Shown: positions 25,739-35,519, counted from the stretch's first letter. The stretch: 61,910 bases of DNA from an uncultured Acetatifactor sp. (GCA_910586485.1 CAJUIA010000022.1:1-61910), one strand, 5' to 3'. Numbers and translations: made by a program. Notes: a model not told the origin generated them from the letters alone.

Positions 25739-27346
25739 ACGGGATTCCTTATCCTGCAGGGCAGCGGCTATAAAGCCCTTAAACAGGGGATGAGGCCTGT
25801 TGGGGCGGGACTTTAATTCCGGGTGTCCCTGGGTGGCTACATAGAAGGGGTAGTCCGTAATTTCGCACATTTCTACAATACGTCCATCGGGGGAGGTGCC
25901 GGAAAGGCGCAGCCCCTTTTCGCTTAAAGCGCTGCGGTAGTCGTTGTTCACCTCGTAACGGTGGCGGTGCCTCTCATAAATAGTTTCCTCACCGTAAAGC
26001 GCAAAGGCTTTTGAGCCTTTGTCCAGCACGCAGGGATATGCGCCCAGCCGCAGGGTGCCGCCGATGTCCTCCACGCCGTTCTGATCCGGCATCAGGGCAA
26101 TCACGGGATGGGTGGTATTGGGGTCCAGCTCGATGCTGTGAGCATCGTTATAGCCCAGCACATTCCGGGCATATTCCACAATGGTGAGCTGCATTCCCAG
26201 ACACAGGCCCAGCAGGGGCTTTTTATGAGTGCGGGCATAATGAATTGCCAGAATTTTGCCCTCGATGCCGCGGGAGCCAAAGCCGCCGGGAATCAGGATG
26301 CCGTTTACGTCGGACAGAAGCTCGTCCACATTTTCGGGAGTTACCGTCTCGGAGTCAATCCATTTGATATGAACGGTGGTGCGGTTGCCGATGCCGCCGT
26401 GTTTTAATGCCTCCACCACGCTGATGTAAGCGTCGTGCAGGGCCACGTATTTTCCCACTAATGCAATCTGCACTTCATTTAAGGGATGCTTTAAGTCTTC
26501 CACCATTTTTTCCCAGTCCTTTAAATCCGGCTCCGGGCAGTCTAAGCCCAGACATTCACAGACCGCCTGGGCAAGATGCTCTTTTTCCATGGCCAGAGGC
26601 GCTTCGTAAAGATATTCCACATCCAGATTCTGCAGCACCCTGCTGCTGGGCACATTGCAGAACAGGGCAATCTTATCCTTGATGCCCTGATCCAGGGGAT
26701 GCTCGCTGCGGCAGACAATGATGTCCGGCTGGATCCCCATTCCCTGCAGGTCCTTGACGCTGGCCTGGGTGGGCTTTGTCTTCAGCTCCTGCGAGGCATT
26801 CAGATAAGGAATCAGAGTTACATGAATCAAAACAGCGTTTTCATGCCCGACATCATGCTGAAACTGGCGGATGGACTCCAGGAAGGGCTGGCTTTCAATG
26901 TCACCCACGGTGCCGCCTACCTCGATGATGGCAATGCGGGTGTCGGGATCGGTGAAATTCCGATAAAACCGGCTCTTAATCTCGTTGGTGATGTGGGGAA
27001 TAACCTGCACGGTGCCGCCGCCGTAGTCTCCCCGCCGTTCCTTCTGTAATACGGACCAGTAGACCTTTCCGGTGGTTACGTTGGAATTTTTGTCAAGACT
27101 TTCGTCAATAAACCGTTCGTAATGCCCCAGGTCCAGATCCGTCTCCGCGCCGTCGTCAGTGACAAACACTTCCCCGTGCTGGATGGGATTCATGGTGCCG
27201 GGATCAATATTGATGTACGGATCAAATTTCTGCATGGTCACCTTAAAGCCCCTGGCCTTCAGCAGTCTTCCCAGGGATGCGGCGGTGATTCCCTTCCCTA
27301 AGCCGGAGACAACGCCGCCGGTTACAAAAACATATTTTACTGCCAT
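25724..27346 (-). CDS. pyrG: CTP synthase
   Basis: Makes CTP from UTP, ATP and glutamine. The 540-residue enzyme has the synthetase domain starting KYVFVTGGVVSGLGKGITAA, with MQKFDPYINIDPGTMNP and HGEVFVTDDGAETDLDLGHY, then the glutaminase domain with GGFGSRGIEGK, nucleophile Cys in LLGLCLGMQ and the His-Glu pair in GHPELKSRPNRPHPLF. The start is the ATG at 27346, directly after GAGGAGGAT; the open frame extends 26 codons further but those lack family similarity. A strong hairpin lies between it and the upstream DUF1846 gene. Confidence 0.97.
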   Translation of the reverse strand: MAVKYVFVTGGVVSGLGKGITAASLGRLLKARGFKVTMQKFDPYINIDPGTMNPIQHGEVFVTDDGAETDLDLGHYERFIDESLDKNSNVTTGKVYWSVLQKERRGDYGGGTVQVIPHITNEIKSRFYRNFTDPDTRIAIIEVGGTVGDIESQPFLESIRQFQHDVGHENAVLIHVTLIPYLNASQELKTKPTQASVKDLQGMGIQPDIIVCRSEHPLDQGIKDKIALFCNVPSSRVLQNLDVEYLYEAPLAMEKEHLAQAVCECLGLDCPEPDLKDWEKMVEDLKHPLNEVQIALVGKYVALHDAYISVVEALKHGGIGNRTTVHIKWIDSETVTPENVDELLSDVNGILIPGGFGSRGIEGKILAIHYARTHKKPLLGLCLGMQLTIVEYARNVLGYNDAHSIELDPNTTHPVIALMPDQNGVEDIGGTLRLGAYPCVLDKGSKAFALYGEETIYERHRHRYEVNNDYRSALSEKGLRLSGTSPDGRIVEMCEITDYPFYVATQGHPELKSRPNRPHPLFKGFIAAALQDKESRLQLL

Positions 27347-27378
27347 ATCCTCCTCTTTTCTGCATTGCCCTAAGATAA

Positions 27379-27410
27379 TGCCTGTGCCGGGCAGTGCGGG
27401 GGCACAGGCA
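27379..27410 (-). other. Hairpin in the DUF1846-pyrG gap
   Basis: A perfect ten-pair stem TGCCTGTGCC/GGCACAGGCA with a 12-base loop, read on the minus strand, 33 bases before pyrG. It is followed by TTATCTTA rather than a clean T-run. It may be a weak attenuator; pyrG leaders in other Bacillota are regulated by attenuation at a hairpin (family knowledge). Confidence 0.5.
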
Positions 27411-27428
27411 GCTTTGCCTATCATTTTC

Positions 27429-28904
27429 TTAATATCGTTTTTTCGTGGTCTGGACGGGCTCGCTTGTAAGGTCCACGCCCAATCTTTTGTAGATCTTGAT
27501 GTCTACCTCGGAAAGCATTACCGAGGTGTGTACCTGGCATCCCTTCAAATTGGGAAGCTGCTCCAGGGCGCGTCGGGCAGTGACGTCTGTGGCAGCGGCA
27601 AGGGAAAGCGCGATCAGCACCTCGTCTGTGTGCAGTCTGGGATTTTTCCCGCCAAGATAACGCACCTTTAAATCCTGGATGGGTTCAATGGCATCGGGCT
27701 GAATCAGCTTTTGGTCATGGTCGATGCCGGCCAGGTGCTTCAGGGCGTTCAATAAAAGAGCAGCGGAAGCGCCCAGAAAGTCGGAGGTTTTGGAGGTAAT
27801 GATTTCCCCGTCAGGCAGCTCGATGGCGGCGGTGGGAACGCCCAGCTTTTCCGCCCGCTGTTTGCATGCAAGGGTCACATGCCTGTCATCAGTGGAGATC
27901 TTGGCCTGCTTCATGAGCAGTTCAATTTTGTATACCTCGTTATCGGAAGCCTCGTCCCGAATTACTTTATTTAAAGTGGCGTAATATCGTCGTATGATTT
28001 CCATGTTGGAGGCATGGCAGCAGACGTCGTCATCAACAATGCAGTTTCCTGCCATGTTTACACCCATGTCCGTGGGAGACTTATAGGGGTTGCTTCCGTA
28101 AATTCCTTCAAAAATAGCGTTTAAAACGGGAAAAATTTCTATATCCCGGTTATAGTTTACGGCTGTTTCCCCATAGGCCTCCAAATGAAAGGGATCAATC
28201 ATGTTTACATCATTTAAGTCCGCCGTTGCCGCTTCGTAAGCAAGATTGATGGGATGCTTTAAGGGGATGTTCCATATGGGGAAGGTTTCAAATTTTGCGT
28301 AGCCTGCCTTGATTCCCCGGAGGTTATCATGATAGAGCTGGGAGAGGCAGGTGGCCATTTTTCCGCTGCCGGGGCCGGGGGCGGTAATCACCACCAGAGG
28401 CCTTGTGGTTTCTATGTACTCGTTTCTTCCGTAGCCGTTTTCGCTGACAATCAACGGCACGTTGGCAGGGTAGCCTTCGATGGTATAGTGGAGGTATACC
28501 TTAATGTTTTTCTTTTCCAGCTTGGCCTTGAACTGGTCCGCGCTGTTCTGGCCGGAATAGTGGGTGATGACCACACTGCCCACATAGAGGCCCTTTTGCA
28601 GGAATTCCTCCCGAAGGCGCAGCACGTCCACATCATAGGTGATCCCCAAATCGCCCCTGACCTTGTTTTTTTCTATGTCCGCGGCACTGATTACGATCAC
28701 AATCTCTGCGCAGTCGGAAAGCTGCATCAGCATTTGCAGCTTGGAATCGGGAGAAAAGCCGGGAAGGACGCGGGAAGCATGATAATCGTCAAAAAGCTTG
28801 CCGCCGAATTCCAAATAGAGCTTGTCCCCGAATTGACCAATACGTTCCATGATGTGCTTGGATTGCAGTTTTAAGTATTTTTCGTTGTCAAAACCGATCT
28901 TCAT
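27429..28904 (-). CDS. DUF1846 domain-containing protein
   Basis: A 491-residue cytoplasmic protein of the conserved DUF1846 family, whose role is unknown. Recognisable family segments are KIGFDNEKYLKLQSKHIMER at the start, YLEFGGKLFDDYHASRVLPG, then APGPGSGKMATCLSQLYHD, a glycine-rich loop like a nucleotide-binding P-loop, and KYLGGKNPRLH-like RYLGGKNPRLHTDEVLIALS near the C-terminus. A structural genomics relative is known but no activity has been assigned to my knowledge. It is divergent from ftsH and transcribed ahead of pyrG, with an 82-base gap that carries a hairpin. Confidence 0.9.
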   Translation of the reverse strand: MKIGFDNEKYLKLQSKHIMERIGQFGDKLYLEFGGKLFDDYHASRVLPGFSPDSKLQMLMQLSDCAEIVIVISAADIEKNKVRGDLGITYDVDVLRLREEFLQKGLYVGSVVITHYSGQNSADQFKAKLEKKNIKVYLHYTIEGYPANVPLIVSENGYGRNEYIETTRPLVVITAPGPGSGKMATCLSQLYHDNLRGIKAGYAKFETFPIWNIPLKHPINLAYEAATADLNDVNMIDPFHLEAYGETAVNYNRDIEIFPVLNAIFEGIYGSNPYKSPTDMGVNMAGNCIVDDDVCCHASNMEIIRRYYATLNKVIRDEASDNEVYKIELLMKQAKISTDDRHVTLACKQRAEKLGVPTAAIELPDGEIITSKTSDFLGASAALLLNALKHLAGIDHDQKLIQPDAIEPIQDLKVRYLGGKNPRLHTDEVLIALSLAAATDVTARRALEQLPNLKGCQVHTSVMLSEVDIKIYKRLGVDLTSEPVQTTKKRY

Positions 28905-29003
28905 TTTTCTATTGTTCCTTTTTTCCTCGCTTATGCGTTCATCATATCACAAAAAGGCTGCGGTTGGAACAACAAAGTTTAGAATTCTTTCACATTTATG
29001 CTA

Positions 29004-29032
29004 TTGATTTATCGACTGTCTATCTCTATAAT
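29004..29032 (+). promoter_or_regulatory. ftsH promoter
   Basis: TTGATT (29004-29009) and TATAAT (29027-29032) are separated by 17 bases, 65 bases before the ftsH start codon. Confidence 0.75.
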
Positions 29033-29096
29033 AAAATAAGTTCTGCGGAAACCCGGCAGTACTGTTGCATTTGCAGAAAACAGAAATGGAGTTACT

Positions 29097-31361
29097 ATGG
29101 ACAATCAAATGAATCAATATGACAGCGGAAACCGTGGCGGGACGCCCGGCGGCGGTAATAATAACGGAAACGGCGGAAACAACAGGAACGAGCCTCCGAA
29201 GTGGCCGGGGATTGTGACCCTGCTGCTGGTAGGGCTGACGGTTATTTTGATGGTGGTATTTTTTACCAACTTTTTTTTCGGAAGCAGTCTGGAGGGAGAA
29301 GAGGTTTCCTATACTCAGTTCCTTCAATATATTGAGGATGGCGTTGTTGAGAATGTTGAGGTGCGTTCCACAGGAGAGGTTTATTTCAGCCTGAAGCGGG
29401 ATGAAACCCAGGAGAACGGGGGAAACAGGTATCCGGGGATGGTGCCTGGCTTTACATTTTCCGGCTCCCTGCAGGGAGTTTCAAGAAAATACTGCACAAT
29501 GCTTATGGAGGATGCAGGAACGCTGACGGCACGCCTGGAGGAACACGGAATTGACGGACACTATGTTCCACACAAGAATTCCACCATTTTGGATATTCTG
29601 ATTACCATCGTGCTTCCCATCCTGCTGATGTGGCTGCTGCTAAGCCTGATGTTCAGAAAAATGGGCGGAGCAGGCGGGCCCATGGGTGTAGGCAAAAATA
29701 ATGCAAAGGTTTATGTACAAAAGGAAACAGGAGTTACCTTTAAGGATGTAGCCGGCGAGGATGAAGCCAAGGAATCCCTGGTGGAGGTGGTGGATTTCCT
29801 TCATAATCCGGGAAAGTATTCCAAGATTGGCGCAAAGCTGCCCAAGGGAGCGCTGCTGGTGGGGCCTCCTGGAACGGGAAAGACATTATTGGCAAAGGCT
29901 GTGGCAGGCGAGGCGCACGTTCCCTTTTTCTCCCTGACAGGTTCGGATTTTATCGAGCTGTACGTGGGCGTGGGTGCCAGTCGTGTGCGTGATCTGTTTA
30001 AGGAAGCAAATAAAAACGCGCCCTGCATTATTTTTATAGACGAGATTGATGCCATCGGCAGAAGCCGTGATTCTAAATACGGCGGCGGTAACGAAGAGCG
30101 GGAGCAGACCTTGAATCAGCTGTTGTCGGAAATGGACGGCTTTGATACCTCCAAGGGTATTCTTGTGCTGGGAGCCACCAACCGCCCGGAGATTCTGGAT
30201 AAGGCGTTGCTGCGTCCCGGACGGTTCGACAGAAGGATCATTGTGGATAAGCCGGATTTAAAAGGGCGAGTAGAGATCCTGAAGGTGCATGCGAAGGATG
30301 TAAAGATGGATGAGACGGTGGATTTGGATGCCATTGCCCTGGCAACCAGCGGCGCGGTGGGCTCCGATCTGGCCAATATGATTAACGAGGCGGCCATCAA
30401 TGCGGTAAAGGAAGGCAGAGAGTATGTCTGCCAGAAGGATCTGTTTAATGCGGTTGAGGTGGTGCTGGTAGGCAAGGAAAAGAAGGACCGCATCATGAGC
30501 AAGGAAGAGCGCAGAATCGTATCCTATCATGAGGTGGGGCACGCATTGATCAGCGCTTTGCAGAAAAATTCCGAGCCGGTGCAGAAGATTACCATTGTTC
30601 CCCGCACCATGGGTGCTCTTGGATATGTGATGCACGTGCCGGAGGAAGAAAAGTATCTGAATACCGAGGCAGAGCTCAGGGATATGCTGGTAAGCCTGGT
30701 GGGCGGGCGTGCCGCAGAGGAAGTAGTGTTTGATACGGTGACTACAGGAGCGGCAAACGATATTGAAAAGGCAACGGACATTGCCCGGAATATGGTAACC
30801 CGTTACGGCATGAGCAAGAAGTTCGGGCTTGTAGGGCTGGCAACGGTGGAAAGTCAGTACCTGGAAGGAAGAACAGAGTTAAACTGCAGTGATGAAACGG
30901 CTGCGCAGATAGATGCGGAGGTTGTTGAAATTTTAAGAGTCAGCTATGAAAAGGCCCTTTCGCTGCTTCGGGAAAACCGTGACGTGATGGATAAGCTGGC
31001 GGAATTCCTGATTGAAAAAGAAACCATAACAGGTAAGGAATTTATGGAGATTTACCGCCGGGAGAAGGGAATTCCTGAGCCGGAGGATAAGAAATCTGAG
31101 GAAAAGAAACCTGAAGATGAGAAGCCTGAGAACAGCCGGCAGGAAGGCAATCAGCAGACAGATTCAATGGCGGATGCCGGGGCGGAGCCTGTTCGGGAGC
31201 CCGCCATTGAAATGCCGGGGCCGGTAGCGGTTCCGGAGCCGATCAGGACGCCTTCGCCGGAGCAGTCTCCATCTCCGCAGCCGGAGAGTGACGCCTCCGA
31301 AGCAGACCAATCTACGGCTTCAGGCCCGGCAGGCCGTTTTTCCAATGGCAGGATAGACTGA
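29097..31361 (+). CDS. ftsH: ATP-dependent zinc metalloprotease FtsH
   Basis: Membrane-anchored AAA+ protease that degrades damaged membrane proteins and regulators. A Gly/Asn-rich N-terminus (residues 1-38) precedes membrane segment 1 (IVTLLLVGLTVILMVVFFTN), a short extracellular domain, segment 2 (ILITIVLPILLMWLLLSLMF), then the AAA module with GPPGTGKT, FIDEIDAIGRSR and SRH region RPGRFDR, and the protease site HEVGH with the distal Asp ligand in FDTVTTGAANDIEKA. Residues from about 660 form a Pro/Glu/Lys-rich tail with repeated EEKKPEDEKPEN-like units, some 90 residues longer than typical FtsH. Total 754 residues. Confidence 0.96.
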   Translation: MDNQMNQYDSGNRGGTPGGGNNNGNGGNNRNEPPKWPGIVTLLLVGLTVILMVVFFTNFFFGSSLEGEEVSYTQFLQYIEDGVVENVEVRSTGEVYFSLKRDETQENGGNRYPGMVPGFTFSGSLQGVSRKYCTMLMEDAGTLTARLEEHGIDGHYVPHKNSTILDILITIVLPILLMWLLLSLMFRKMGGAGGPMGVGKNNAKVYVQKETGVTFKDVAGEDEAKESLVEVVDFLHNPGKYSKIGAKLPKGALLVGPPGTGKTLLAKAVAGEAHVPFFSLTGSDFIELYVGVGASRVRDLFKEANKNAPCIIFIDEIDAIGRSRDSKYGGGNEEREQTLNQLLSEMDGFDTSKGILVLGATNRPEILDKALLRPGRFDRRIIVDKPDLKGRVEILKVHAKDVKMDETVDLDAIALATSGAVGSDLANMINEAAINAVKEGREYVCQKDLFNAVEVVLVGKEKKDRIMSKEERRIVSYHEVGHALISALQKNSEPVQKITIVPRTMGALGYVMHVPEEEKYLNTEAELRDMLVSLVGGRAAEEVVFDTVTTGAANDIEKATDIARNMVTRYGMSKKFGLVGLATVESQYLEGRTELNCSDETAAQIDAEVVEILRVSYEKALSLLRENRDVMDKLAEFLIEKETITGKEFMEIYRREKGIPEPEDKKSEEKKPEDEKPENSRQEGNQQTDSMADAGAEPVREPAIEMPGPVAVPEPIRTPSPEQSPSPQPESDASEADQSTASGPAGRFSNGRID

Positions 31362-31370
31362 TTATTTTAG

Positions 31371-31408
31371 AAATCGGTTCCCTTCTTCGGGAGGGGACCG
31401 ATTTATAT
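31371..31408 (+). terminator. ftsH terminator hairpin 1
   Basis: AAATCGGTTCCC (31371-31382) pairs with GGGGACCGATTT (31393-31404) through one G-U pair; a short ATTTATA follows. It lies directly after ftsH. Confidence 0.7.
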
Positions 31409-31411
31409 CGT

Positions 31412-31435
31412 CGTGCGCCCGACGGCGCACGTTTT
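31412..31435 (+). terminator. Second terminator-like hairpin
   Basis: CGTGCGCC/GGCGCACG with a four-base loop, followed by TTTT. It stands in tandem with the first hairpin between ftsH and uvrC. Confidence 0.7.
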
Positions 31436-31492
31436 GCAATGTACGTATTCAACGATGACTCATAGATTGTCTTGCAGGACGGAGTATATTTT

Positions 31493-33457
31493 ATGTTTAA
31501 TTTTGAAGAAGAGCTGAAAAAGCTTCCGAAGGAGCCCGGAGTCTATATTATGAGGGATGACAGAGATGTCATATTGTATGTTGGCAAAGCTGTCAATCTG
31601 CATAATCGTGTGCGCTCTTATTTCAGGGATAATATTGGCAGGGGACCTGCCATTGACAAGATGGTAACACTGATTGCAAGATTTGAGTATATTGTTACGG
31701 ATTCGGAGCTGGAGGCCCTGGTTCTGGAAAACAATCTCATTAAGGAAAATTCTCCTAAATATAATACGCTTCTAAAAGATGATAAGACTTATCCTTATAT
31801 CAAGGTTACGGTGGGAGAAGACTATCCCCGCATTCTTTTTTCACGTACCATGAAAAAGGACAAATCCCGGTATTTCGGACCTTATACCAGCGCGGCGGCT
31901 GTGCGGGACACCATTGATCTTTTGAGCAAGCTGTACTGTCTGCGGACCTGTAACCGCAGTCTGCCCAGAGATATTGGCTTAGAGCGGCCCTGCCTGAATT
32001 ACCATATCAAGCAGTGTATGGCGCCCTGCAGCGGTTACGTGGACAAGGAGCAATATCGGGAGCAGGTTTCCAGAGCGCTGGAGTTTTTAAACGGTAATTA
32101 TAATGTGATCTTAAAGGAGCTGGAGGGAAAGATGAAGGCTGCCGCCGAAAAGCTGGATTTTGAGGGGGCGGCCGGATTTCGTGATCTTTATAACAGTGTG
32201 AAGCAGGTTTCCCAGAAGCAGAAAATGACAGATAATGTGGGAGAGGATAAGGATATTATTGCTTTGCACCAGGAGGCGTCAGAGGCGGTGGTACAGGTGT
32301 TTTTTGTCAGGGATGGCAAGCTGATCGGCAGGGAACACTATTATATGACAAATGTGTCGGAATATGGCGAGGATGTGTCAGAGAGCATGTCAGAGGGTGA
32401 AACAGAGGCGATTGCGGGAACTGTAGAGGCTGATGGGGCATCTGCTTCTGCCTCCAGAGCAAAAGCGGAAATACTGGAAAATTTTGTGAAGCAGTTTTAT
32501 GCCGGTACCCCCTTTATTCCCCGTGAGCTGATGCTGCAGTATGAGATCGGGGACAGGGAGCTGATTGAAAAATGGCTGTCGGAGCGTAAAGGCGGCAGAG
32601 TCCATATTCGTGTGCCGAAAATTGGCTCCAAGGAAAGGCTGGTGGAGCTGGCGGCCCAGAATGCCAGACATATTCTGGAGCAGGACAGAGAAAGGCTGAA
32701 ACGGGAGGAAGGGCGTACCATCGGCGCAGTAAAGGAAATTGCAAATATCCTGGGACTGGATCGTATTGAACGCATGGAGGCCTTTGATATTTCCAATATC
32801 AACGGATTTGAGAATGTGGGCTCCATGGTGGTGTTTGAAAAGGGAAAGCCGAAGCCCAGCGATTATCGCAAATTCCGGATTAAAACGGTGTCGGGCCCCG
32901 ATGATTATGCCTGTATGCGGGAGGTGCTTACAAGGAGGTTTACCCATGGCATGGAAGAGAGGGAGGAACTGGAAGAGAAAAAGCTCGACAATACGTATGG
33001 CAGTTTTACCAGGTTTCCGGAGCTTCTTATGATGGACGGCGGCCGGGGTCAGGTAAATATAGCGCTCTCCGTGTTGAACGAGCTGGGGATCAATATCCCG
33101 GTCTGCGGGATGGTAAAGGATGACAACCACCGCACAAGGGGATTGTATTTTAACAATGTGGAGCTGCCCATAGACACTCATTCCGAGGGCTTTAAGCTGA
33201 TTACAAGGGTTCAGGACGAGGCGCACCGCTTTGCCATTGAATACCATCGCTCTCTGCGGGGCAAGGCCCAGGTGAAATCCGTACTGGACGAGATTCCCGG
33301 TGTGGGGCCGGCCAGGAGGAAGGCATTGATGCGCCATTTTAAGTCCATAGAGGATATTAAGAGGGCCTCGCTGGAGGAATTATCGGAGATTCCGGAGCTG
33401 AACAGAAAGGCGGCGGAAGAGATACACCGCTTTTTTGCGGGGCAGACAGGCGGCTGA
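31493..33457 (+). CDS. uvrC: UvrABC system protein C
   Basis: Nucleotide excision repair endonuclease that makes both incisions. The 654-residue protein has the N-terminal GIY-YIG domain (PGVYIMRDDRDVILYVGKA), a Cys-containing segment (LRTCNRSLPRDIGLERPCLNYH), the UVR motif (EGKMKAAAEKLDFEGAAGFR), the C-terminal RNase H-like nuclease (MEAFDISNINGFENVGSMVV and LLMMDGGRGQVN) and helix-hairpin-helix pairs (DEIPGVGPARRKALMRHF). An acidic Ser/Ala-rich insertion (about residues 295-322, GETEAIAGTVEADGASASAS) interrupts the region before the nuclease and explains the extra length. ATG 31493 follows GGAG; the open frame runs a little further upstream without similarity. Confidence 0.96.
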   Translation: MFNFEEELKKLPKEPGVYIMRDDRDVILYVGKAVNLHNRVRSYFRDNIGRGPAIDKMVTLIARFEYIVTDSELEALVLENNLIKENSPKYNTLLKDDKTYPYIKVTVGEDYPRILFSRTMKKDKSRYFGPYTSAAAVRDTIDLLSKLYCLRTCNRSLPRDIGLERPCLNYHIKQCMAPCSGYVDKEQYREQVSRALEFLNGNYNVILKELEGKMKAAAEKLDFEGAAGFRDLYNSVKQVSQKQKMTDNVGEDKDIIALHQEASEAVVQVFFVRDGKLIGREHYYMTNVSEYGEDVSESMSEGETEAIAGTVEADGASASASRAKAEILENFVKQFYAGTPFIPRELMLQYEIGDRELIEKWLSERKGGRVHIRVPKIGSKERLVELAAQNARHILEQDRERLKREEGRTIGAVKEIANILGLDRIERMEAFDISNINGFENVGSMVVFEKGKPKPSDYRKFRIKTVSGPDDYACMREVLTRRFTHGMEEREELEEKKLDNTYGSFTRFPELLMMDGGRGQVNIALSVLNELGINIPVCGMVKDDNHRTRGLYFNNVELPIDTHSEGFKLITRVQDEAHRFAIEYHRSLRGKAQVKSVLDEIPGVGPARRKALMRHFKSIEDIKRASLEELSEIPELNRKAAEEIHRFFAGQTGG

Positions 33458-33475
33458 AAAATAAATCGGGAAAAC

Positions 33476-33504
33476 TTCACATAAAGGTCAAAATGTGGTA
33501 AACT
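33476..33504 (+). promoter_or_regulatory. hprK promoter
   Basis: TTCACA (33476-33481) and TAAACT (33499-33504) with a 17-base spacer, 40 bases before hprK. Both hexamers are imperfect. Confidence 0.5.
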
Positions 33505-33543
33505 GATAAAGAACAATTTAAGAAAGAAACAAAGGAGGCTTTC

Positions 33544-34488
33544 ATGGAGTATGTTACACTGACCCGTTTGATCGAGAAGATGAAGCTGGTGAATCTGACG
33601 CCGGAGCTTGAAGTCAAGGGGATCAAGCTCAGACAGCCGGACATCAACCGTCCGGCCCTGCAGATGACGGGATATTTAAAGCATTTTGACTCGTCGCGTC
33701 TTCAAATTATAGGATTTGTAGAGCACAGCTATTTCAGTGAGCTGGAGGAAAGCCGGAAGCGGGAAGTCTGCGACGAACTGATGGGGTATGATATTCCTGC
33801 CTTTGTATTTTGTAGAGAGCTGCAGCCGGATCCCGTGTTTCTGGAAGAGTCCATTGCCCATCAGATTCCCATCCTTTCTACAAAAAAGACCACGTCTTCC
33901 TTTATGGCGGAGTCCATCAGATGGCTGAATGTGAAGCTTGCTCCCTGCATCTCCGTTCACGGGGTGCTGGTGGATGTATACGGCGAGGGAGTTCTGATTA
34001 CCGGGGAAAGCGGGATCGGCAAGTCGGAGGCAGCCCTGGAGCTGGTGAAGAGGGGACACCGTCTGGTGACAGACGATGTGGTGGAGCTGCGGAAGGTCAG
34101 CGATGATACGTTGATCGGTTCTGCACCGGATGTGACGAAGCATTTGATTGAGCTGCGGGGCATCGGTATTGTGGACATTAAAGCGCTGTTCGGAGCCAGC
34201 TCCGTCAAGGACACATCAAATATTGATCTGGTGATTCGTCTGGAGGACTGGGACAGGGATAAGGAGTATGACAGGCTGGGACTGGAGGAAAACTATATAG
34301 AGTATCTGGGCAATAAAATTGTATGTCATAACATTCCCATTCGACCGGGGCGTAACCTGGCGGTTATATGCGAATCCGCCGCCGTGAATCATCGACAGAA
34401 GAAGATGGGATATAACGCCGCTCAGGAGCTTTATTCCAGAGTGCAGCATTCTCTGGCAAAAAAGCGGGAAGAGGAAGACGACGAATAG
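33544..34488 (+). CDS. hprK: HPr kinase/phosphorylase
   Basis: Bifunctional enzyme that phosphorylates and dephosphorylates Ser46 of HPr and Crh, the central signal of carbon catabolite control in Bacillota. The 314-residue chain has an N-terminal domain, the P-loop GESGIGKSEAALELVKRGH, the following VTDDVVEL and the K/P-loop signature HLIELRGIGIVDIKALFGA. Length matches the family. AAAGGAGG precedes ATG 33544. It heads a block (glucokinase, murB, rapZ, whiA, crh) whose last member is a likely substrate. Confidence 0.96.
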   Translation: MEYVTLTRLIEKMKLVNLTPELEVKGIKLRQPDINRPALQMTGYLKHFDSSRLQIIGFVEHSYFSELEESRKREVCDELMGYDIPAFVFCRELQPDPVFLEESIAHQIPILSTKKTTSSFMAESIRWLNVKLAPCISVHGVLVDVYGEGVLITGESGIGKSEAALELVKRGHRLVTDDVVELRKVSDDTLIGSAPDVTKHLIELRGIGIVDIKALFGASSVKDTSNIDLVIRLEDWDRDKEYDRLGLEENYIEYLGNKIVCHNIPIRPGRNLAVICESAAVNHRQKKMGYNAAQELYSRVQHSLAKKREEEDDE

Positions 34489-34568
34489 AAAACAAAGCCG
34501 GAAGACGGACAGGAAAGACAAGCCGGCGAGAGAAACAGGGCGCGGACTGCGCGGAAGGAGAGGAAAAT

Positions 34569-35507
34569 ATGGGTAATTATGCGTTTGGGGTAGACATAGG
34601 AGGAACAACGGTCAAGATTGGTTTGTTTGACAGAGAGGGCAATCTTCTGGATAAGTGGGAGATTCCCACCAACACGGAAAATAAAGGTATTTCCATTCTG
34701 CCGGATGTAGCGAAGAGCATTTTAGCAAAAATGGAGGAAAAGGGGATTGCAGAGCAGGACGTGGCCGGCATCGGTGTGGGTGCTCCGGGAACCGTTAACG
34801 AGGACGGAACGTTAATCGGCGGGGCCGTGAATATTGGCTGGGATGCTTTTAACATACCCGATGTCATGCAGGCATATATTAAAGTACCGGTAAAGGCCGC
34901 CAATGATGCCAACGCGGCGGCTTATGGCGAGATGTGGCAGGGCGGCGGTAAGGGCTATGAAAACATGGTGGCAGTAACTCTGGGAACTGGCGTGGGCGGC
35001 GGCATTATCGTAAATGGGCGGCTGCTGACGGGATCTGTGGGAGCAGGCGGGGAAATCGGCCATATGCACATGCAGGATGGTGAAACAGAAGAGTGCGGCT
35101 GTAAGAATAAGGGCTGTCTGGAGCAGTATGCTTCCGCTACCGGCATTGTACGGCTGGCCAGAAGACGTCTGCAGAAGGATGACACGCCAAGCGTGCTGCG
35201 TGAGGGTACGCTTTCCGCAAAGAGTGTTTTTGACGGGGTGAAGGCAGGAGACCAGGTGGCCATCCAGATTGCGGAACAGTTTGGCGAGTATTTGGGCAAG
35301 GGGCTGGCGTTGGTTGCCGACGTGGTAAACCCGGAGATCTTTGTGATCGGAGGCGGAGTTTCCAAGGCAGGAGAGATTTTGCTCACTTTTGTGGAGCCTA
35401 ATTTTCATAAATATGTGTTCCCGATGTGTAAAAATGCAAAATTTGCTTTGGCAAAGCTGGGAAATGATGCCGGTATTTATGGAACGGCAGGGTTAATACT
35501 GAGATAG
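34569..35507 (+). CDS. glcK: ROK family glucokinase
   Basis: Phosphorylates glucose to glucose 6-phosphate with ATP in the cytoplasm. The 312-residue ROK protein has the phosphate-binding start GVDIGGTTVKIGLFD, the substrate-binding segment VPVKAANDANAAAYGEMWQG, GTGVGGGIIVNGRLLTG and the ROK zinc motif ECGCKNKGCLEQYAS. ROK repressors carry an N-terminal winged helix, which is absent, so this is an enzyme. GGAGAGG precedes ATG 34569. It sits between hprK and murB, linking glucose entry to catabolite control. Substrate could be another hexose, but glucose is usual for this length and motif set. Confidence 0.9.
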   Translation: MGNYAFGVDIGGTTVKIGLFDREGNLLDKWEIPTNTENKGISILPDVAKSILAKMEEKGIAEQDVAGIGVGAPGTVNEDGTLIGGAVNIGWDAFNIPDVMQAYIKVPVKAANDANAAAYGEMWQGGGKGYENMVAVTLGTGVGGGIIVNGRLLTGSVGAGGEIGHMHMQDGETEECGCKNKGCLEQYASATGIVRLARRRLQKDDTPSVLREGTLSAKSVFDGVKAGDQVAIQIAEQFGEYLGKGLALVADVVNPEIFVIGGGVSKAGEILLTFVEPNFHKYVFPMCKNAKFALAKLGNDAGIYGTAGLILR

Positions 35508-35519
35508 GACGGCTAAAAA

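Noticed and set aside
30520..30550. FtsH active site HEVGH seen as a damaged zinc motif
   Set aside because: It still fits HExxH; Val instead of Ala is tolerated and the distal Asp is present.
32390..33337. 315-codon open frame on the minus strand inside uvrC
   Set aside because: The plus strand carries all UvrC nuclease motifs; the minus frame has no start site or recognisable domain.
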